Part shown: positions 45,045-54,230 of the stretch, one piece after another
Layout of the letters: every line of letters starts with the position of its first letter
Position numbering within the stretch: position 1 is the first letter of the stretch
Assembly (NCBI GenBank): GCA_038200305.1
Contig: JBBPYD010000153.1
Coordinates: 1-64,000 of the forward strand
Direction: 5' to 3'
Length of the DNA stretch: 64,000 nt
Source: JANXXV01 sp038200305
Lineage (GTDB): Bacteria; Acidobacteriota; Terriglobia; Bryobacterales; Bryobacteraceae
The notes under the pieces: generated by a model
Told to the model about the DNA's origin: nothing
The model's input: only the letters and a program-made list of their open reading frames with translations
The model's database searches: none
Made by a program: the position numbers and the translations under genes

Positions 45045-46466
45045 ATGGACACTCCGTCCACACTCACAGGGCCGGCAGAGCCGTCCACATTCTGGTCTTC
45101 AGTTCTCGATTCGCTGCGCGGAAAACAACACGACTACACCAAAGGCAGCATTGGACGCGCCATTCTACTGCTATCCGTTCCCATGGTTTTGGAAATGGCC
45201 ATGGAATCGCTTTTCGGACTCGTGGACGTCTTCTTTGTGGCGCACCTTGGCTCGGACGCGACAGCGACGGTGGGCCTAACGGAGTCGATCTTCACACTCA
45301 TCTTCGCTGCCGCGCTTGGCCTGGGAATCGCCACTACGGCGACCGTTGCGCGGAGAATTGGAGAGAAAAACCCCGAAGGCGCTGAAGTGGCGGCGGTACA
45401 ATCCATCGCGCTTGGCGTGATTGTTTCCATCTTCTTCGGAGCCATCGGCATCTTATGGGGGCCAGATCTCCTTCATTTGATGGGAGCCAGCCCGGCCATC
45501 GTTGCAACTGGTTCCACGTATACGCGAATCATGTTGGGAGGCAGCGGGACCGTCTTCCTGCTCTTTCTGATCAATGCGATTTTCCGAGGTGCCGGCGACC
45601 CTGCGATTGCAATGCGTGTGCTCTGGATCGCGAACGCCATCAACATCGTGCTCGATCCGTGTCTGATTCTGGGGCTGGGGCCATTTCCCGAGCTCGGTGT
45701 AACCGGCGCAGCCGTCTCGACGACAATCGGCCGCTCCATGGGAGTGCTTCTCCAACTCTGGTATCTGTTCAGCGCCAGGAGCCGCGTGACCATTCGCCGC
45801 AGGCAGCTTGTTCTGGATGCCGATGTGATGAGACGGCTGATGCGCCTGGCAATAAGCGGAATGCTGCAGTACGCGGTGGCAACGGCGAGTTGGCTTGCGC
45901 TGGTCCGGCTGGTGGCGCGCTTCGGATCGAACGCGCTTGCCGGATACACCATCGCCATCCGGATCATTATCTTCGCCATACTCCCCTCATGGGGGATGAG
46001 CAATGCGGCCGCAACTCTGGTGGGACAGAACCTAGGCGCGCGGCGGCCTGACCGGGCGGAACAAGCCGTGTGGCGGACTGGACTGTACAATATGATTTTC
46101 CTGGGCAGTGTCGCGATTGTGTTTGTCACCTTCGCCCGGCCCATTGTGGGTAATTTCACGAATGATCCCGCCGTGCAGGAATTTGGCGTTGAGTGTTTGC
46201 GATTCGTCAGTTACTGCTTCGTCTTCTATGCGTGGGGCATGGTGATGGTGCAAGCGTTCAACGGCGCTGGCGACACATTCACGCCGACGATGATAAACCT
46301 CTGCTGTTATTGGCTGTGGCAAATTCCGCTGGCGTATACGCTTTCCACCAACACCTCAATGGGGGTGCGTGGCATATTTCTGGCCATCGCGATTTCCGAA
46401 GCCACCCTGGCCGTGGCTGCCATACTCGCATTCCGGCGCGGGCGATGGAAGAATCGGAAAGTATGA
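45045..46466 (+). CDS. MATE-family multidrug/cation efflux transporter
   Basis: A 473-residue membrane protein with twelve predicted helices. The MATE landmarks are present: SVPMVLEMAMESLFGLVDVFFVAHLG-type helix 1 (about 43-68), VGLTESIF, RGAGDPAIAMRV in the middle loop, and GMSNAAATLVGQNLGARRPDRAE in the second half. It exports drugs or metabolites using a Na+ or H+ gradient. ATG 45045 gives the expected cytoplasmic N-terminus. It heads a six-gene unit in which every junction overlaps or nearly touches. Confidence 0.9.
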   Translation: MDTPSTLTGPAEPSTFWSSVLDSLRGKQHDYTKGSIGRAILLLSVPMVLEMAMESLFGLVDVFFVAHLGSDATATVGLTESIFTLIFAAALGLGIATTATVARRIGEKNPEGAEVAAVQSIALGVIVSIFFGAIGILWGPDLLHLMGASPAIVATGSTYTRIMLGGSGTVFLLFLINAIFRGAGDPAIAMRVLWIANAINIVLDPCLILGLGPFPELGVTGAAVSTTIGRSMGVLLQLWYLFSARSRVTIRRRQLVLDADVMRRLMRLAISGMLQYAVATASWLALVRLVARFGSNALAGYTIAIRIIIFAILPSWGMSNAAATLVGQNLGARRPDRAEQAVWRTGLYNMIFLGSVAIVFVTFARPIVGNFTNDPAVQEFGVECLRFVSYCFVFYAWGMVMVQAFNGAGDTFTPTMINLCCYWLWQIPLAYTLSTNTSMGVRGIFLAIAISEATLAVAAILAFRRGRWKNRKV

Positions 46467-47122
46467 ATAAACGCGTCGCGGTCACGTTCAGCAATCCCAA
46501 CAAGGCGGAACCGTACGAAGCGGCGCTTCGCGGCGTGGGCTTGGAGCCAGTGCGCAATCCGCCATCGCTCGACGGGCTCGCGGGTCTGTTGCTGACCGGC
46601 GGAACCGACGTGAATCCTGCGCTGTACCACCAGGCTCGCCATCCGGAAACGCAGGAACCAGACATCCAACGCGACGATCTGGAAATTCGATTGTTAGAGG
46701 AAGCGTTGAATGCCGATCTTCCCGTGCTGGCAATCTGCCGTGGCCTTCAGCTATTCAACGTCGTACATGGAGGCACCCTCATGCAACATCTGCCCGGCGG
46801 GAAGCATGAGAAGAATACTGAGCTTGCCGTCTCCGCTGACGCGCATACGGCTAAAATTGAGCTGGATACAAAGCTCGCGCAAATTATTGGCCCCGGTGAG
46901 ATCTCTGTGAACTCCCGGCATCATCAGGCGATCGATCGGGTAGGGGATGGTCTTCGAGTCTCCGCTATGTCGCCAGATGATGTAATTGAAGCCGTGGAAC
47001 GGCCCGATAAATCCTTCGCGTTGGCAGTGCAATGGCATCCGGAGGACCGGTGCCTGATGGATGCAAGCGACCGCAAACTCTTCGAGAGCTTTGCCGCAGC
47101 CGTAGAACAACACAATAGATGA
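46463..47122 (+). CDS. class I glutamine amidotransferase-like peptidase C26
   Basis: A 219-residue protein of the gamma-glutamyl-GABA hydrolase (PuuD-like) family. The nucleophile is Cys92 in AICRGLQLFN, and the His-Glu pair is in VQWHPED. TGGTDVNPALY is the family's loop. It hydrolyses gamma-glutamyl amides. It starts within the MATE stop (ATGA), and its own stop overlaps the helicase start in the same way. Slightly shorter than E. coli PuuD. Confidence 0.87.
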   Translation: MNKRVAVTFSNPNKAEPYEAALRGVGLEPVRNPPSLDGLAGLLLTGGTDVNPALYHQARHPETQEPDIQRDDLEIRLLEEALNADLPVLAICRGLQLFNVVHGGTLMQHLPGGKHEKNTELAVSADAHTAKIELDTKLAQIIGPGEISVNSRHHQAIDRVGDGLRVSAMSPDDVIEAVERPDKSFALAVQWHPEDRCLMDASDRKLFESFAAAVEQHNR

Positions 47123-49047
47123 CGAGCCCGGTCAAAACCCTTACTGCCCGTCAGTTTTTTTCCCACCACGGCGTGCTGTCGAAATGGCACCCCAATTATG
47201 AACACCGGCCAGGCCAGATGCAAATGGCGGAGGCGGTGGAGTCGGCCCTGGCGGATAAGAAGCATTTAATTGTGGAAGCTGGCACGGGCACGGGCAAAAC
47301 GCTGGCCTACCTGATAACGGCCATCCTGTCCGGAAAGCGGGTGGTCATCTCCACCGGAACAAAGAATTTGCAGGAGCAGCTCTTCTACAAAGACATTCCT
47401 TTCTTACAGCAACATCTGGCCACTCCCATTCAGGTCTGCTATATGAAGGGGCGCCGAAACTTCGCTTGCAGACAGAAGATTTACGATGCGGAGAAGACTC
47501 CCGTTCTGACGGGCCTTGAAGAAGTGGCGGATTTCGAAATTATCCGTGAGTGGGAAAAGACGACGCTCACCGGCGATCGCGCGGAGATCAAAACACTGCC
47601 GGAACACAGCTCCGCGTGGGCGAAGATCGATGCGCGCCGCGATCTGTGCAGCGGGCAGAAGTGCCAGCAGTTTGAACGGTGCTTTCTAACCCAGATGCAC
47701 CAGCGCGCGGTGGAGAGCAACATCATCATTGTGAATCACCATCTCTTCTTCGCCGATCTGGCATTGAAAGAAGAGGATTTCGGGTCGATCATTCCGGAAT
47801 ACGCCGCGGTGATCTTTGATGAGGCTCATGAGATTGAAGACATCGCCGGGCAGTATTTCGGTGTATCCATCAGCAGCCATCAGCTGCACGATTTAACGCG
47901 TGACGTGTCGGCTCTTGCGCAGCAGAAGAAATTCGGGTCCATGGAACTCGACGAGATTCTGCAGGTAGCGGGACAGGCCGCCGATCAATTCTTTCAGTTG
48001 TTCGGGTCATCCGAAGGCCGTAGCGGCTTTCGGGAGCGTAGTCTATTTCTTGAAAAGTACGATGAGCAGTACCGGAATTTCCTTCGTGCGATTGAGCTGA
48101 TCGGCCTGGAGTTGCAGTTGATTAAGCACGCTCCGGAAGAAGTGACTCCGCTCTGCCGGCGCAGCCGTGAACTTTCCGAAAAGCTGCGGTTTTGGATGGA
48201 GGGCGCGGAGAAATCGTTTGTCTATTGGGTGGAGCGGCGGGGACGCGGCTGCTTTCTGCAAGCTACGCCGATTGATGTATCTACCGTGCTGGATGAGAAG
48301 CTGTTCAGCCGTGCCGGCAGCGTGATTCTGACGTCGGCCACGCTCGCGGTATCGGGAGAGTTTGCCTTCACCGAGGGCCGGCTCGGGCTGCGGCAGTGCC
48401 GGACGCTCATCGTAGACGGTCATTTCGATTACCAGAAACAGGCGCTACTTTACGTCCCCCAGAAACTGCCCGATCCCAGGACCCCTGCGTTTTCGTTGGC
48501 TGCCGCCGATGAGATTGTCAAAATTCTGGAGTTTAGCCGGGGGCGCGCGTTCGTGCTGTTCACAAGTTACCAGCAGATGCGCATTGTTCATGACCGCGTC
48601 TCGCTTGCGATCGGATATCCAACACTGCTGCAGGGAACCGGCCCCAGAAGCGCACTGTTGGAAGAGTTCCGCGCGACCCCGAATTGCGTCTTGTTCGCCA
48701 CGTCGTCGTTTTGGCAGGGAGTGGATGTGCAGGGCGAACAATTGAGCTGCGTGATTATCGACAAACTGCCGTTTGCGGTGCCCAGTGATCCGGTGGTGGA
48801 GGCCCGGGTGGCTGCGATTCGCGAAGAGGGCGGCAATCCGTTTTACGATTACCAGATCCCGCAGGCGGCGCTGGCGTTGAAGCAAGGCTTCGGCCGCCTT
48901 ATCCGCAGCCGATCGGACCGCGGCGTGCTGGTAATGCTCGATAATAGGATTACGAAGCAGCGTTACGGACAGCTCTTTTTCGACAGCTTGCCGGATTACG
49001 CGTTCACAACCTTGATCGAAGACGTGGAGAGATTTTTCAATGTTTGA
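47119..49047 (+). CDS. DinG/YoaA-type ATP-dependent DNA helicase with Fe-S cysteines
   Basis: A 642-residue superfamily 2 (XPD-like) helicase: Walker A EAGTGTGKT (53-61), four cysteines of the 4Fe-4S domain (Cys117, Cys177, Cys182, Cys188), DEAH box at 234-237, motif VILTSATL and motif VI QGFGRLIRSRSDRG. It unwinds 5'-overhang DNA and R-loops in repair. It is coupled by four-base overlap to the peptidase C26 gene and by an eight-base overlap to queD. Confidence 0.9.
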   Translation: MTSPVKTLTARQFFSHHGVLSKWHPNYEHRPGQMQMAEAVESALADKKHLIVEAGTGTGKTLAYLITAILSGKRVVISTGTKNLQEQLFYKDIPFLQQHLATPIQVCYMKGRRNFACRQKIYDAEKTPVLTGLEEVADFEIIREWEKTTLTGDRAEIKTLPEHSSAWAKIDARRDLCSGQKCQQFERCFLTQMHQRAVESNIIIVNHHLFFADLALKEEDFGSIIPEYAAVIFDEAHEIEDIAGQYFGVSISSHQLHDLTRDVSALAQQKKFGSMELDEILQVAGQAADQFFQLFGSSEGRSGFRERSLFLEKYDEQYRNFLRAIELIGLELQLIKHAPEEVTPLCRRSRELSEKLRFWMEGAEKSFVYWVERRGRGCFLQATPIDVSTVLDEKLFSRAGSVILTSATLAVSGEFAFTEGRLGLRQCRTLIVDGHFDYQKQALLYVPQKLPDPRTPAFSLAAADEIVKILEFSRGRAFVLFTSYQQMRIVHDRVSLAIGYPTLLQGTGPRSALLEEFRATPNCVLFATSSFWQGVDVQGEQLSCVIIDKLPFAVPSDPVVEARVAAIREEGGNPFYDYQIPQAALALKQGFGRLIRSRSDRGVLVMLDNRITKQRYGQLFFDSLPDYAFTTLIEDVERFFNV

Positions 49048-49393
49048 AGTGATTCTGGAGCAGACCTTCGCGGCCGCGCATGCGTTGCGCAACTACCACG
49101 GAAGCTGCGAGCGCACGCACGGCCACAACTTTCGAGTGCAGATCACCGTAGTGGGCGATTCGGTTGACGAGGCCGGAATGTTGGTGGATTTCTTGGACCT
49201 CAAAAAGCATATCGATCCGGTGGTAATGCGGTTGGATCACCAGTTTCTGAATGAGATTGAACCTTTCCTGACGCTGAGCCCATCGGCCGAGAACATTGCA
49301 AAATACATTCACCAAGAGGTGAGCAAGTTCACCGCGGTAGCGAAGGTGCGGGTATGGGAAACCAGCGATGCGAGCGCCGTCTATTATGAGTAA
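49040..49393 (+). CDS. queD: 6-carboxy-5,6,7,8-tetrahydropterin synthase / 6-pyruvoyltetrahydropterin synthase homolog
   Basis: A 117-residue T-fold enzyme. Zinc ligands are His14 (AAAHAL) and the histidines of THGHN (27 and 29); the catalytic Cys23 sits in GSCERTHGHN. MLVDFLDLKKHI and LSPSAENIAKYI are family phrases. QueD makes the pterin precursor of queuosine; the close pterin synthase is possible but less likely in this phylum. No queC, queE or queF lies near. Confidence 0.88.
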   Translation: MFEVILEQTFAAAHALRNYHGSCERTHGHNFRVQITVVGDSVDEAGMLVDFLDLKKHIDPVVMRLDHQFLNEIEPFLTLSPSAENIAKYIHQEVSKFTAVAKVRVWETSDASAVYYE

Positions 49394-49862
49394 TCCATAC
49401 GCGTCTTACCTAGGTGGCCGGGAGCCCATGGGCGTTCTGGAGACCACAGCGGAACGCATTGCGGAACTGACCAGGAGCATGGGCGCAGAGCAGCTTGCGG
49501 CGCAACCCGCACCCGGTAAGTGGTCCATTCACGAGATCGTCGCGCATTTGGCGGATCAGGAACTGGTGTCACTGGCCCGCTGCAGATGGATTCTCTTTGA
49601 GAACAACCCCGAGCTGATCGGCTATGACCAGAATAACTGGAGCAAGGGTTGGCGAAAAGAGGAGGAGCCCTTTCGAGAGACTCTGAACCGTTTCCGCGTG
49701 CTGCGCGGTTCCTTGTTAAGGCTACTCCGGACATGCACGGAAGCGGACTTGGCGCGTACCGGAAATCATATGGAGAGGGGCGCCATCACCCTGGGTAGCT
49801 TCCCGCCCCACCTAGCCGGTCATGACATTAACCATCTACTTCAGATCGAAAGGCTATCGTAA
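49386..49862 (+). CDS. DinB-family (DinB_2) protein
   Basis: A 158-residue four-helix-bundle protein. The metal-binding histidines are HEIVAHLADQE near the first helix and PPHLAGHDINHLLQIERL at the end. DinB-like proteins include thiol-dependent transferases for bacillithiol or mycothiol. The start ATG 49386 overlaps the queD stop by eight bases. Confidence 0.85.
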   Translation: MSNPYASYLGGREPMGVLETTAERIAELTRSMGAEQLAAQPAPGKWSIHEIVAHLADQELVSLARCRWILFENNPELIGYDQNNWSKGWRKEEEPFRETLNRFRVLRGSLLRLLRTCTEADLARTGNHMERGAITLGSFPPHLAGHDINHLLQIERLS

Positions 49863-49864
49863 TC

Positions 49865-50374
49865 ATGGGCAATGTAAACCGACAAACTGTCGACCTTTCC
49901 GCATACCCCGATCTGGTAGTCATCTATCTGGGCATGCGCGTCAATGCTCTCACCGGCCTCAAGGCGCTGCTTGGCTTCGGACCGAAGATCTCAGCCAGCG
50001 TTGCCGCTAGACCCGATGGCCTTTTATTACATGAGAATTTTCTATTCAGTATGTTCCCTCCACATGCGGGCATGCGGCAGTATTGGCAGGATTTCGAATC
50101 GCTGGAAAGATGGACACGGTCGGAACCACACCGGACGTGGTGGAAGAACTTTCTGCGCGACTCCGGCGGCACCGGCTTCTGGCATGAGACCTATTTCCGG
50201 CGAGGGGGAATGGAGGCCATTTACGATGACCTCGCGGCGCCAATCGGAATGATGAAATTTGCCCGCCTGCAGCCGGCTCGCGGTCCTATGTTCTCCGCGC
50301 GTACTCGCGCCGGAATGGCTAATGCCTCTGACACCTCGCCGGTTCCCGAGAGCGATCTTTACAACCGCGAGTAA
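49865..50374 (+). CDS. DUF4188 (phenylacetaldoxime-dehydratase-like/monooxygenase-like) protein
   Basis: A 169-residue protein of the DUF4188 type, with LVVIYLGMRVNALTGLKALL, the FEFHETY-like FWHETYFRRGGMEAIYDD and a dimeric alpha/beta barrel-like pattern. Members are annotated as monooxygenases without firm evidence; no cofactor motif is visible. It begins two bases after the DinB stop and is the last gene of the six-gene unit. Confidence 0.75.
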   Translation: MGNVNRQTVDLSAYPDLVVIYLGMRVNALTGLKALLGFGPKISASVAARPDGLLLHENFLFSMFPPHAGMRQYWQDFESLERWTRSEPHRTWWKNFLRDSGGTGFWHETYFRRGGMEAIYDDLAAPIGMMKFARLQPARGPMFSARTRAGMANASDTSPVPESDLYNRE

Positions 50375-50501
50375 CTCCGCCCAACTCCACGGCAATAGAA
50401 ACCGTGAGCATGGTGCCCAGCCGTAGCTGCGCGAATCGCGCGAAACTTTGCCCAGTCGGCGTGTCCAATTTCCGAGAGGCACACGGCAAGGCAAGAAAGC
50501 T

Positions 50502-51500
50502 ATGAAACTTAAAAAGTTAAAGGAGCAGGTAATTGTAATTACCGGTGCTACCAGTGGAATCGGCCTGGTGACCGCCCGCATGGCGGCGAAGGAAGGAGCG
50601 CGGCTTGTTCTGGCGGCGCGCAACCAGGAGACTCTGAAAGAGTTGAGCCGCGAATTGTCACAGGCCGAGCGTGTTCCGGCCGATGTGGCGAATGAGGAAC
50701 AGTTGCGGCGAGTGGCCGATCACGCAATCGAAAAGTTCGGCCATTTTGATACGTGGGTCAACAATGCGGGCGTTTCCATCTATGGTCCTTTGATGGATGT
50801 TGCCATCGAAGACCAGCGCCGTCTGTTTGAAACGAATTACTGGGGTACGGTGATCGGCTCGAAAATCGCCGTGGAGCATCTCCGCCGCAAGGGTGGTGCT
50901 CTGATCAATCTTGGCAGTGTTCTGTCCGACGTCTCCATTCCCCTGCAAGGCGCCTATTCGGCGTCAAAACACGCTGTGAGGGCTTTACCGATGCTTTACG
51001 CATGGAGATTGAAAAGGAAGGGGCGCCGATCTCGATTACGCTGATCAAGCCGACTTCCATTGACACTCCTTACCGGGACCACGCAAAGAATTATCTCGGT
51101 ACGGAGCCGGAAAATCCGCCGCCAGTCTACGCCCCGGATATTGTTGCAAAGCGATTCTGTTTTGCGCGCAGCACCAACGCAGGGACGTTTTCGTTGGAAG
51201 CGGCGGAAAAATCCTGTCGCTGTCGGGCAAGTATGCGCCACGCCTTACGGACCAAATGATGCAGGCCAGTGTGTTTGATATTGAGCGTTCGGGCAAACCT
51301 TCCCAAGACGCAGGACGATAGCCTATACGGCCCATCAAAGGACCTTGCGGAGCGTGGCGGGTACGACGGTATGTTGCGTGAGACAAGCCTGTATACGAAG
51401 GCCAGCCTGCATCCGGCGCTGACCGGCATGATGGCAATTGGCGGTGGCTTGGCCATAGCAGCCTATATGAATCCTCACGGCGCCAGAAGGCACACTCGGA
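50502..51500 (+). pseudogene. short-chain dehydrogenase with three frameshifts
   Basis: The start MKLKKLKEQVIVITGATSGIG has the Rossmann motif, and the active site YSASKHA is intact. Single-base shifts then move the frame at about 50981 (to ALRMEIEKEGAPISITLIKP), 51151 (to ILFCAQHQRRDVFVGSGGKI) and 51312 (to DSLYGPSKDLAERGGYDG and a terminal membrane helix MMAIGGGLAIAAY). The sum of frames equals one SDR with a C-terminal helix of about 330 residues. The end is approximate, since no stop ends the final frame until 51841. Either a real pseudogene or multiple read errors. Confidence 0.75.
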
Positions 51501-51590
51501 AACCTACAATTCCCCATCGTGTAAAAGCCAAAATACATAATTGTCAGCTTGGTATAAGCCGGGGCGCACTTCCTACCGCGCCCCAGCTTT

Positions 51591-52421
51591 CTATCGTCCG
51601 GCTGAAAGATCCGCTACGTGAACCGTCCTCTGCATCGCAGCCGCATCGCTCCGCGACAGAATCGCTCGAGCTCTCTTGTCCAACTCATCCGCCTTGGCCC
51701 GCCGTTTCAATTTCCGCGGTACGGCGGCCTCACTCGAAAGGAGCTGCGCCAGAAAGGGATGTTCAAGTCCCATCGTGCTTTCTGCGATCGCCATCGCGCG
51801 TCTCAACACAACGTCGGCGTCGGCAAAGCGGTCGCGAATAAAATAGACACGTCCAAGATTCGACAGCGGCCGAACCAGGTCTGAATGATCTAGCCCCGCC
51901 GTGTCCTCCAGGATTTTTATCGTACGGCCAAGCAAAGCGGTAGCCTCTAACTGCTGCCCCATTTTTGACCGCAGCACGCCAAGTGCATGCAGCACGAGTG
52001 CGGTCTCCCGGCTGCGTAAACCCCGGCTCTTCTCAAAGCTCGCCAGCGCTTTCCCATACAGTGCGGCAGCTTCATCCAAGCGGCCCTGTCCCAGACAGCT
52101 CGTCCCAAGATCCTGCAAAACCTTCGCAACGTCCGGATCGCCGGGCCCGGACTCCGCCATGCGCAGTTCCAGTGACCGTCTCTGCAAAGACTCGGCCTGC
52201 CCGTACTTCCCGTTTTCCACGTATAACGATCCCAAGTTAGCCAGCGGCTTCGCAAGAACCACGTGCGACGGACCAAACTGAGTTTCCATCAAACCAATAG
52301 CCCGCCGGTACGCAGTCTCCGCGTCCACATACCGCCCCAAATACTGGTAAACCTTTCCAAGATTATTCAGCGTAGTGCTCACGCGAGGATCGCCGGCCCG
52401 GCGAGAATCAACCGGCCCCAC
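51591..52421 (-). CDS. TPR (tetratricopeptide, Kinesin-light-chain-like) repeat protein, main part
   Basis: A 276-residue ORF with at least five KLC-like TPR repeats of 42 residues (LGKVYQYLGRYVDAETAYRR, LGSLYVENGKYGQAESLQRR, LGVLRSKMGQQLEATALLGR). It begins with GTG inside the upstream ORF. The signal peptide and first repeat lie in a second frame upstream, separated by a 37-base duplication. Alone it would lack export. Probably the 3' part of one broken gene of about 340 codons. Confidence 0.7.
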   Translation of the reverse strand: MGPVDSRRAGDPRVSTTLNNLGKVYQYLGRYVDAETAYRRAIGLMETQFGPSHVVLAKPLANLGSLYVENGKYGQAESLQRRSLELRMAESGPGDPDVAKVLQDLGTSCLGQGRLDEAAALYGKALASFEKSRGLRSRETALVLHALGVLRSKMGQQLEATALLGRTIKILEDTAGLDHSDLVRPLSNLGRVYFIRDRFADADVVLRRAMAIAESTMGLEHPFLAQLLSSEAAVPRKLKRRAKADELDKRARAILSRSDAAAMQRTVHVADLSAGR

Positions 52422-52437
52422 GAGGATAGTCGGCCCG
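52385..52437. repeat. imperfect 37-base-offset direct repeat inside the TPR gene
   Basis: GAGGATCGCCGGCCCG (52385-52400) and GAGGATAGTCGGCCCG (52422-52437) match at 13 of 16 positions, 37 bases apart. Since 37 is not a multiple of three, the repeat explains the frame break between the two TPR ORFs. Confidence 0.75.
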
Positions 52438-52611
52438 ACCCTCCTCAGCCTCGCTCAGCGCACGGGACAACGTAATCCGGGCCTCCTCATACCGGCCTTG
52501 CGCAAGAAACTGATGGGATGATGAATCAGCATTTCCCATGGCTCTGGCCTGACCAAAAACCAATCCCGGCGCCACGGTCAACAAGGCCCCTGTTAGCAAC
52601 GCGAGCTTCAC
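52408..52611 (-). CDS. N-terminal part of the TPR protein with signal peptide
   Basis: A 67-residue ORF with a signal peptide (1-20, ending VFGQA) and a first TPR helix pair (FLAQGRYEEARITLSRALSE). It runs into a stop caused by a frame change at the 37-base duplication. The continuation is in the main ORF, overlapping by 14 bases. Confidence 0.6.
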   Translation of the reverse strand: MKLALLTGALLTVAPGLVFGQARAMGNADSSSHQFLAQGRYEEARITLSRALSEAEEGRADYPRGAG

Positions 52612-52730
52612 GGCAGCACCCCCAAAGTTCCCGGGTAGTACGGCGGCTACGCCGACTAGGGCTGTCGGATATTGTATTCGATTAACCGTTACTGCGGTGC
52701 TTTACGTTAGAACCTTGGCCACTGGCGCGC

Positions 52731-54230
52731 TCAAGCCTTGATCAACGCCGCGGCCAAATCGGTCTTGCCCGCTACGTCGGTAAGACGGAAATCCCGGCCC
52801 AGATAGCGATAGGTGAGCTGCGTATGTTCAAGGCCGAGCATCGCGAGAATTGTGGCATGCAGGTCATGCAAGTGAATAGGATTTTCCGTCGCTCGCAATC
52901 CAAGCTCGTCGGTAGCGCCGATGACCTTGCCTCCCTTCACCCCGCCGCCTGCCATCCATGTGGTGAACCCGTAGGGATTGTGGTCGCGGCCGGAGCTGTC
53001 TCCCGCCCCGTTGCCACCGCCGTCCGAGGTTGGGCTGCGCCCGAATTCGCCGCCCCACAAGACAAGCGTCGAATCGAGCAGGCCGCGCGACTTCAAATCT
53101 GTAATCAGCCCTGCAACCGCCTTGTCTGTTGCGGCCGCTCGCGCCAGATGGTTTTTATCGCACTGCTTGTGGCCGTCCCAATCGGTTTCGTTCATGCCGT
53201 TTCCGGACCAGACTTGCACAAACCGGACGCCGCGCTCAACCAGACGCCGAGCTAAAAGACACCGGCCGCCAAAGTCCGCCGTCAACGGATTATCGAGTCC
53301 GTAAAGCTTTTTGGTCGCCTCGGATTCGCTGGCTATGTTGGTCGCCTCAGGGGCCGCCATCTGCATGCGGAAGGCGAGTTCATAAGAGGCCATGCGAGCT
53401 GCCAATTCCGAGTCGTGATTGCGTGTTTCAAGGTGCTGCTCATTCATCTTGCGCAACGTATCGAGCATGTCGCGCTGTTCTTCCTCTTTCATGTCCGCCG
53501 GGCGGCTGAGGTTAAGAATCGCATCCGGACCATTTCGAAACGGTGTGCCCTGATAAGCTGCGGGAAGGAAGCCCTGTCCGTACACGGCAGGACCCGTCCT
53601 CACACCGCCTTCGAGGAGAACAACAAATCCGGGCAGGTTCTCATTCTCGCTGCCAAGACCATAGAGAACCCAGGAACCAAGGCTCGGCCGCCCGATACGC
53701 GGCCAGCCGTTATTCATTAAGAACAGAGCCTGCGAATGCGTGAACCCCTCATGATGGCAGGACCGGATGACCGCAAGATCGTCAGCTCTCTGCGATGTAT
53801 GTGGAAACAGATCCGAGATTTCGATGCCCGACTGGCCGTACTTCTTAAACGTTCGTTTCGAGGCGAGAAGAACTGTGTCGCGGAACTTAGAGTCCTGGAA
53901 GTCGGCGTCACCGAAACTTTCCGGCGGGTGCTGGCCGTTGAGTTTCGTCAGCAACGGCTTTGGATCGAACGTGTCGATATGGCTTGGCCCACCCTGCATG
54001 AATAGCGAAATAACGCTCTTAGCCGTTGCAGGCATCGGAGGCTTTTTCGGCGCCAGGGGATTCGCAGGCATAGGATCGGCAGCCGCGTTTCGCTCGAACA
54101 GGCTCATCGCGGCCAACCAGCCAAGACCAAGACCTGAATTCTGCAGGAAGTGACGGCGTGTATCGGCGTCCCAGCTTCGTTTTTCTCTGGACCCGTCAAT
54201 CCACCGGTTAATCGACTGGTTAATCGACAT
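52731..54230 (-). CDS. DUF1501 protein
   Basis: A 499-residue protein of the DUF1501 family (sulfatase/alkaline-phosphatase-like fold). The twin-Arg region RRHFLQNSGLGLGWLA (25-40) points to Tat export. The conserved phrases are SLFMQGGPSHIDTFDPKP, SCHHEGFTHSQALFLMNNGWP, VWSGNGMNETDWDGHK and LWGGEFGRSPTSD; His and Asp residues there may bind metal. It overlaps the upstream PSD1 gene by 11 bases, the standard pairing in Planctomycetes and Acidobacteria. Confidence 0.9.
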   Translation of the reverse strand: MSINQSINRWIDGSREKRSWDADTRRHFLQNSGLGLGWLAAMSLFERNAAADPMPANPLAPKKPPMPATAKSVISLFMQGGPSHIDTFDPKPLLTKLNGQHPPESFGDADFQDSKFRDTVLLASKRTFKKYGQSGIEISDLFPHTSQRADDLAVIRSCHHEGFTHSQALFLMNNGWPRIGRPSLGSWVLYGLGSENENLPGFVVLLEGGVRTGPAVYGQGFLPAAYQGTPFRNGPDAILNLSRPADMKEEEQRDMLDTLRKMNEQHLETRNHDSELAARMASYELAFRMQMAAPEATNIASESEATKKLYGLDNPLTADFGGRCLLARRLVERGVRFVQVWSGNGMNETDWDGHKQCDKNHLARAAATDKAVAGLITDLKSRGLLDSTLVLWGGEFGRSPTSDGGGNGAGDSSGRDHNPYGFTTWMAGGGVKGGKVIGATDELGLRATENPIHLHDLHATILAMLGLEHTQLTYRYLGRDFRLTDVAGKTDLAAALIKA

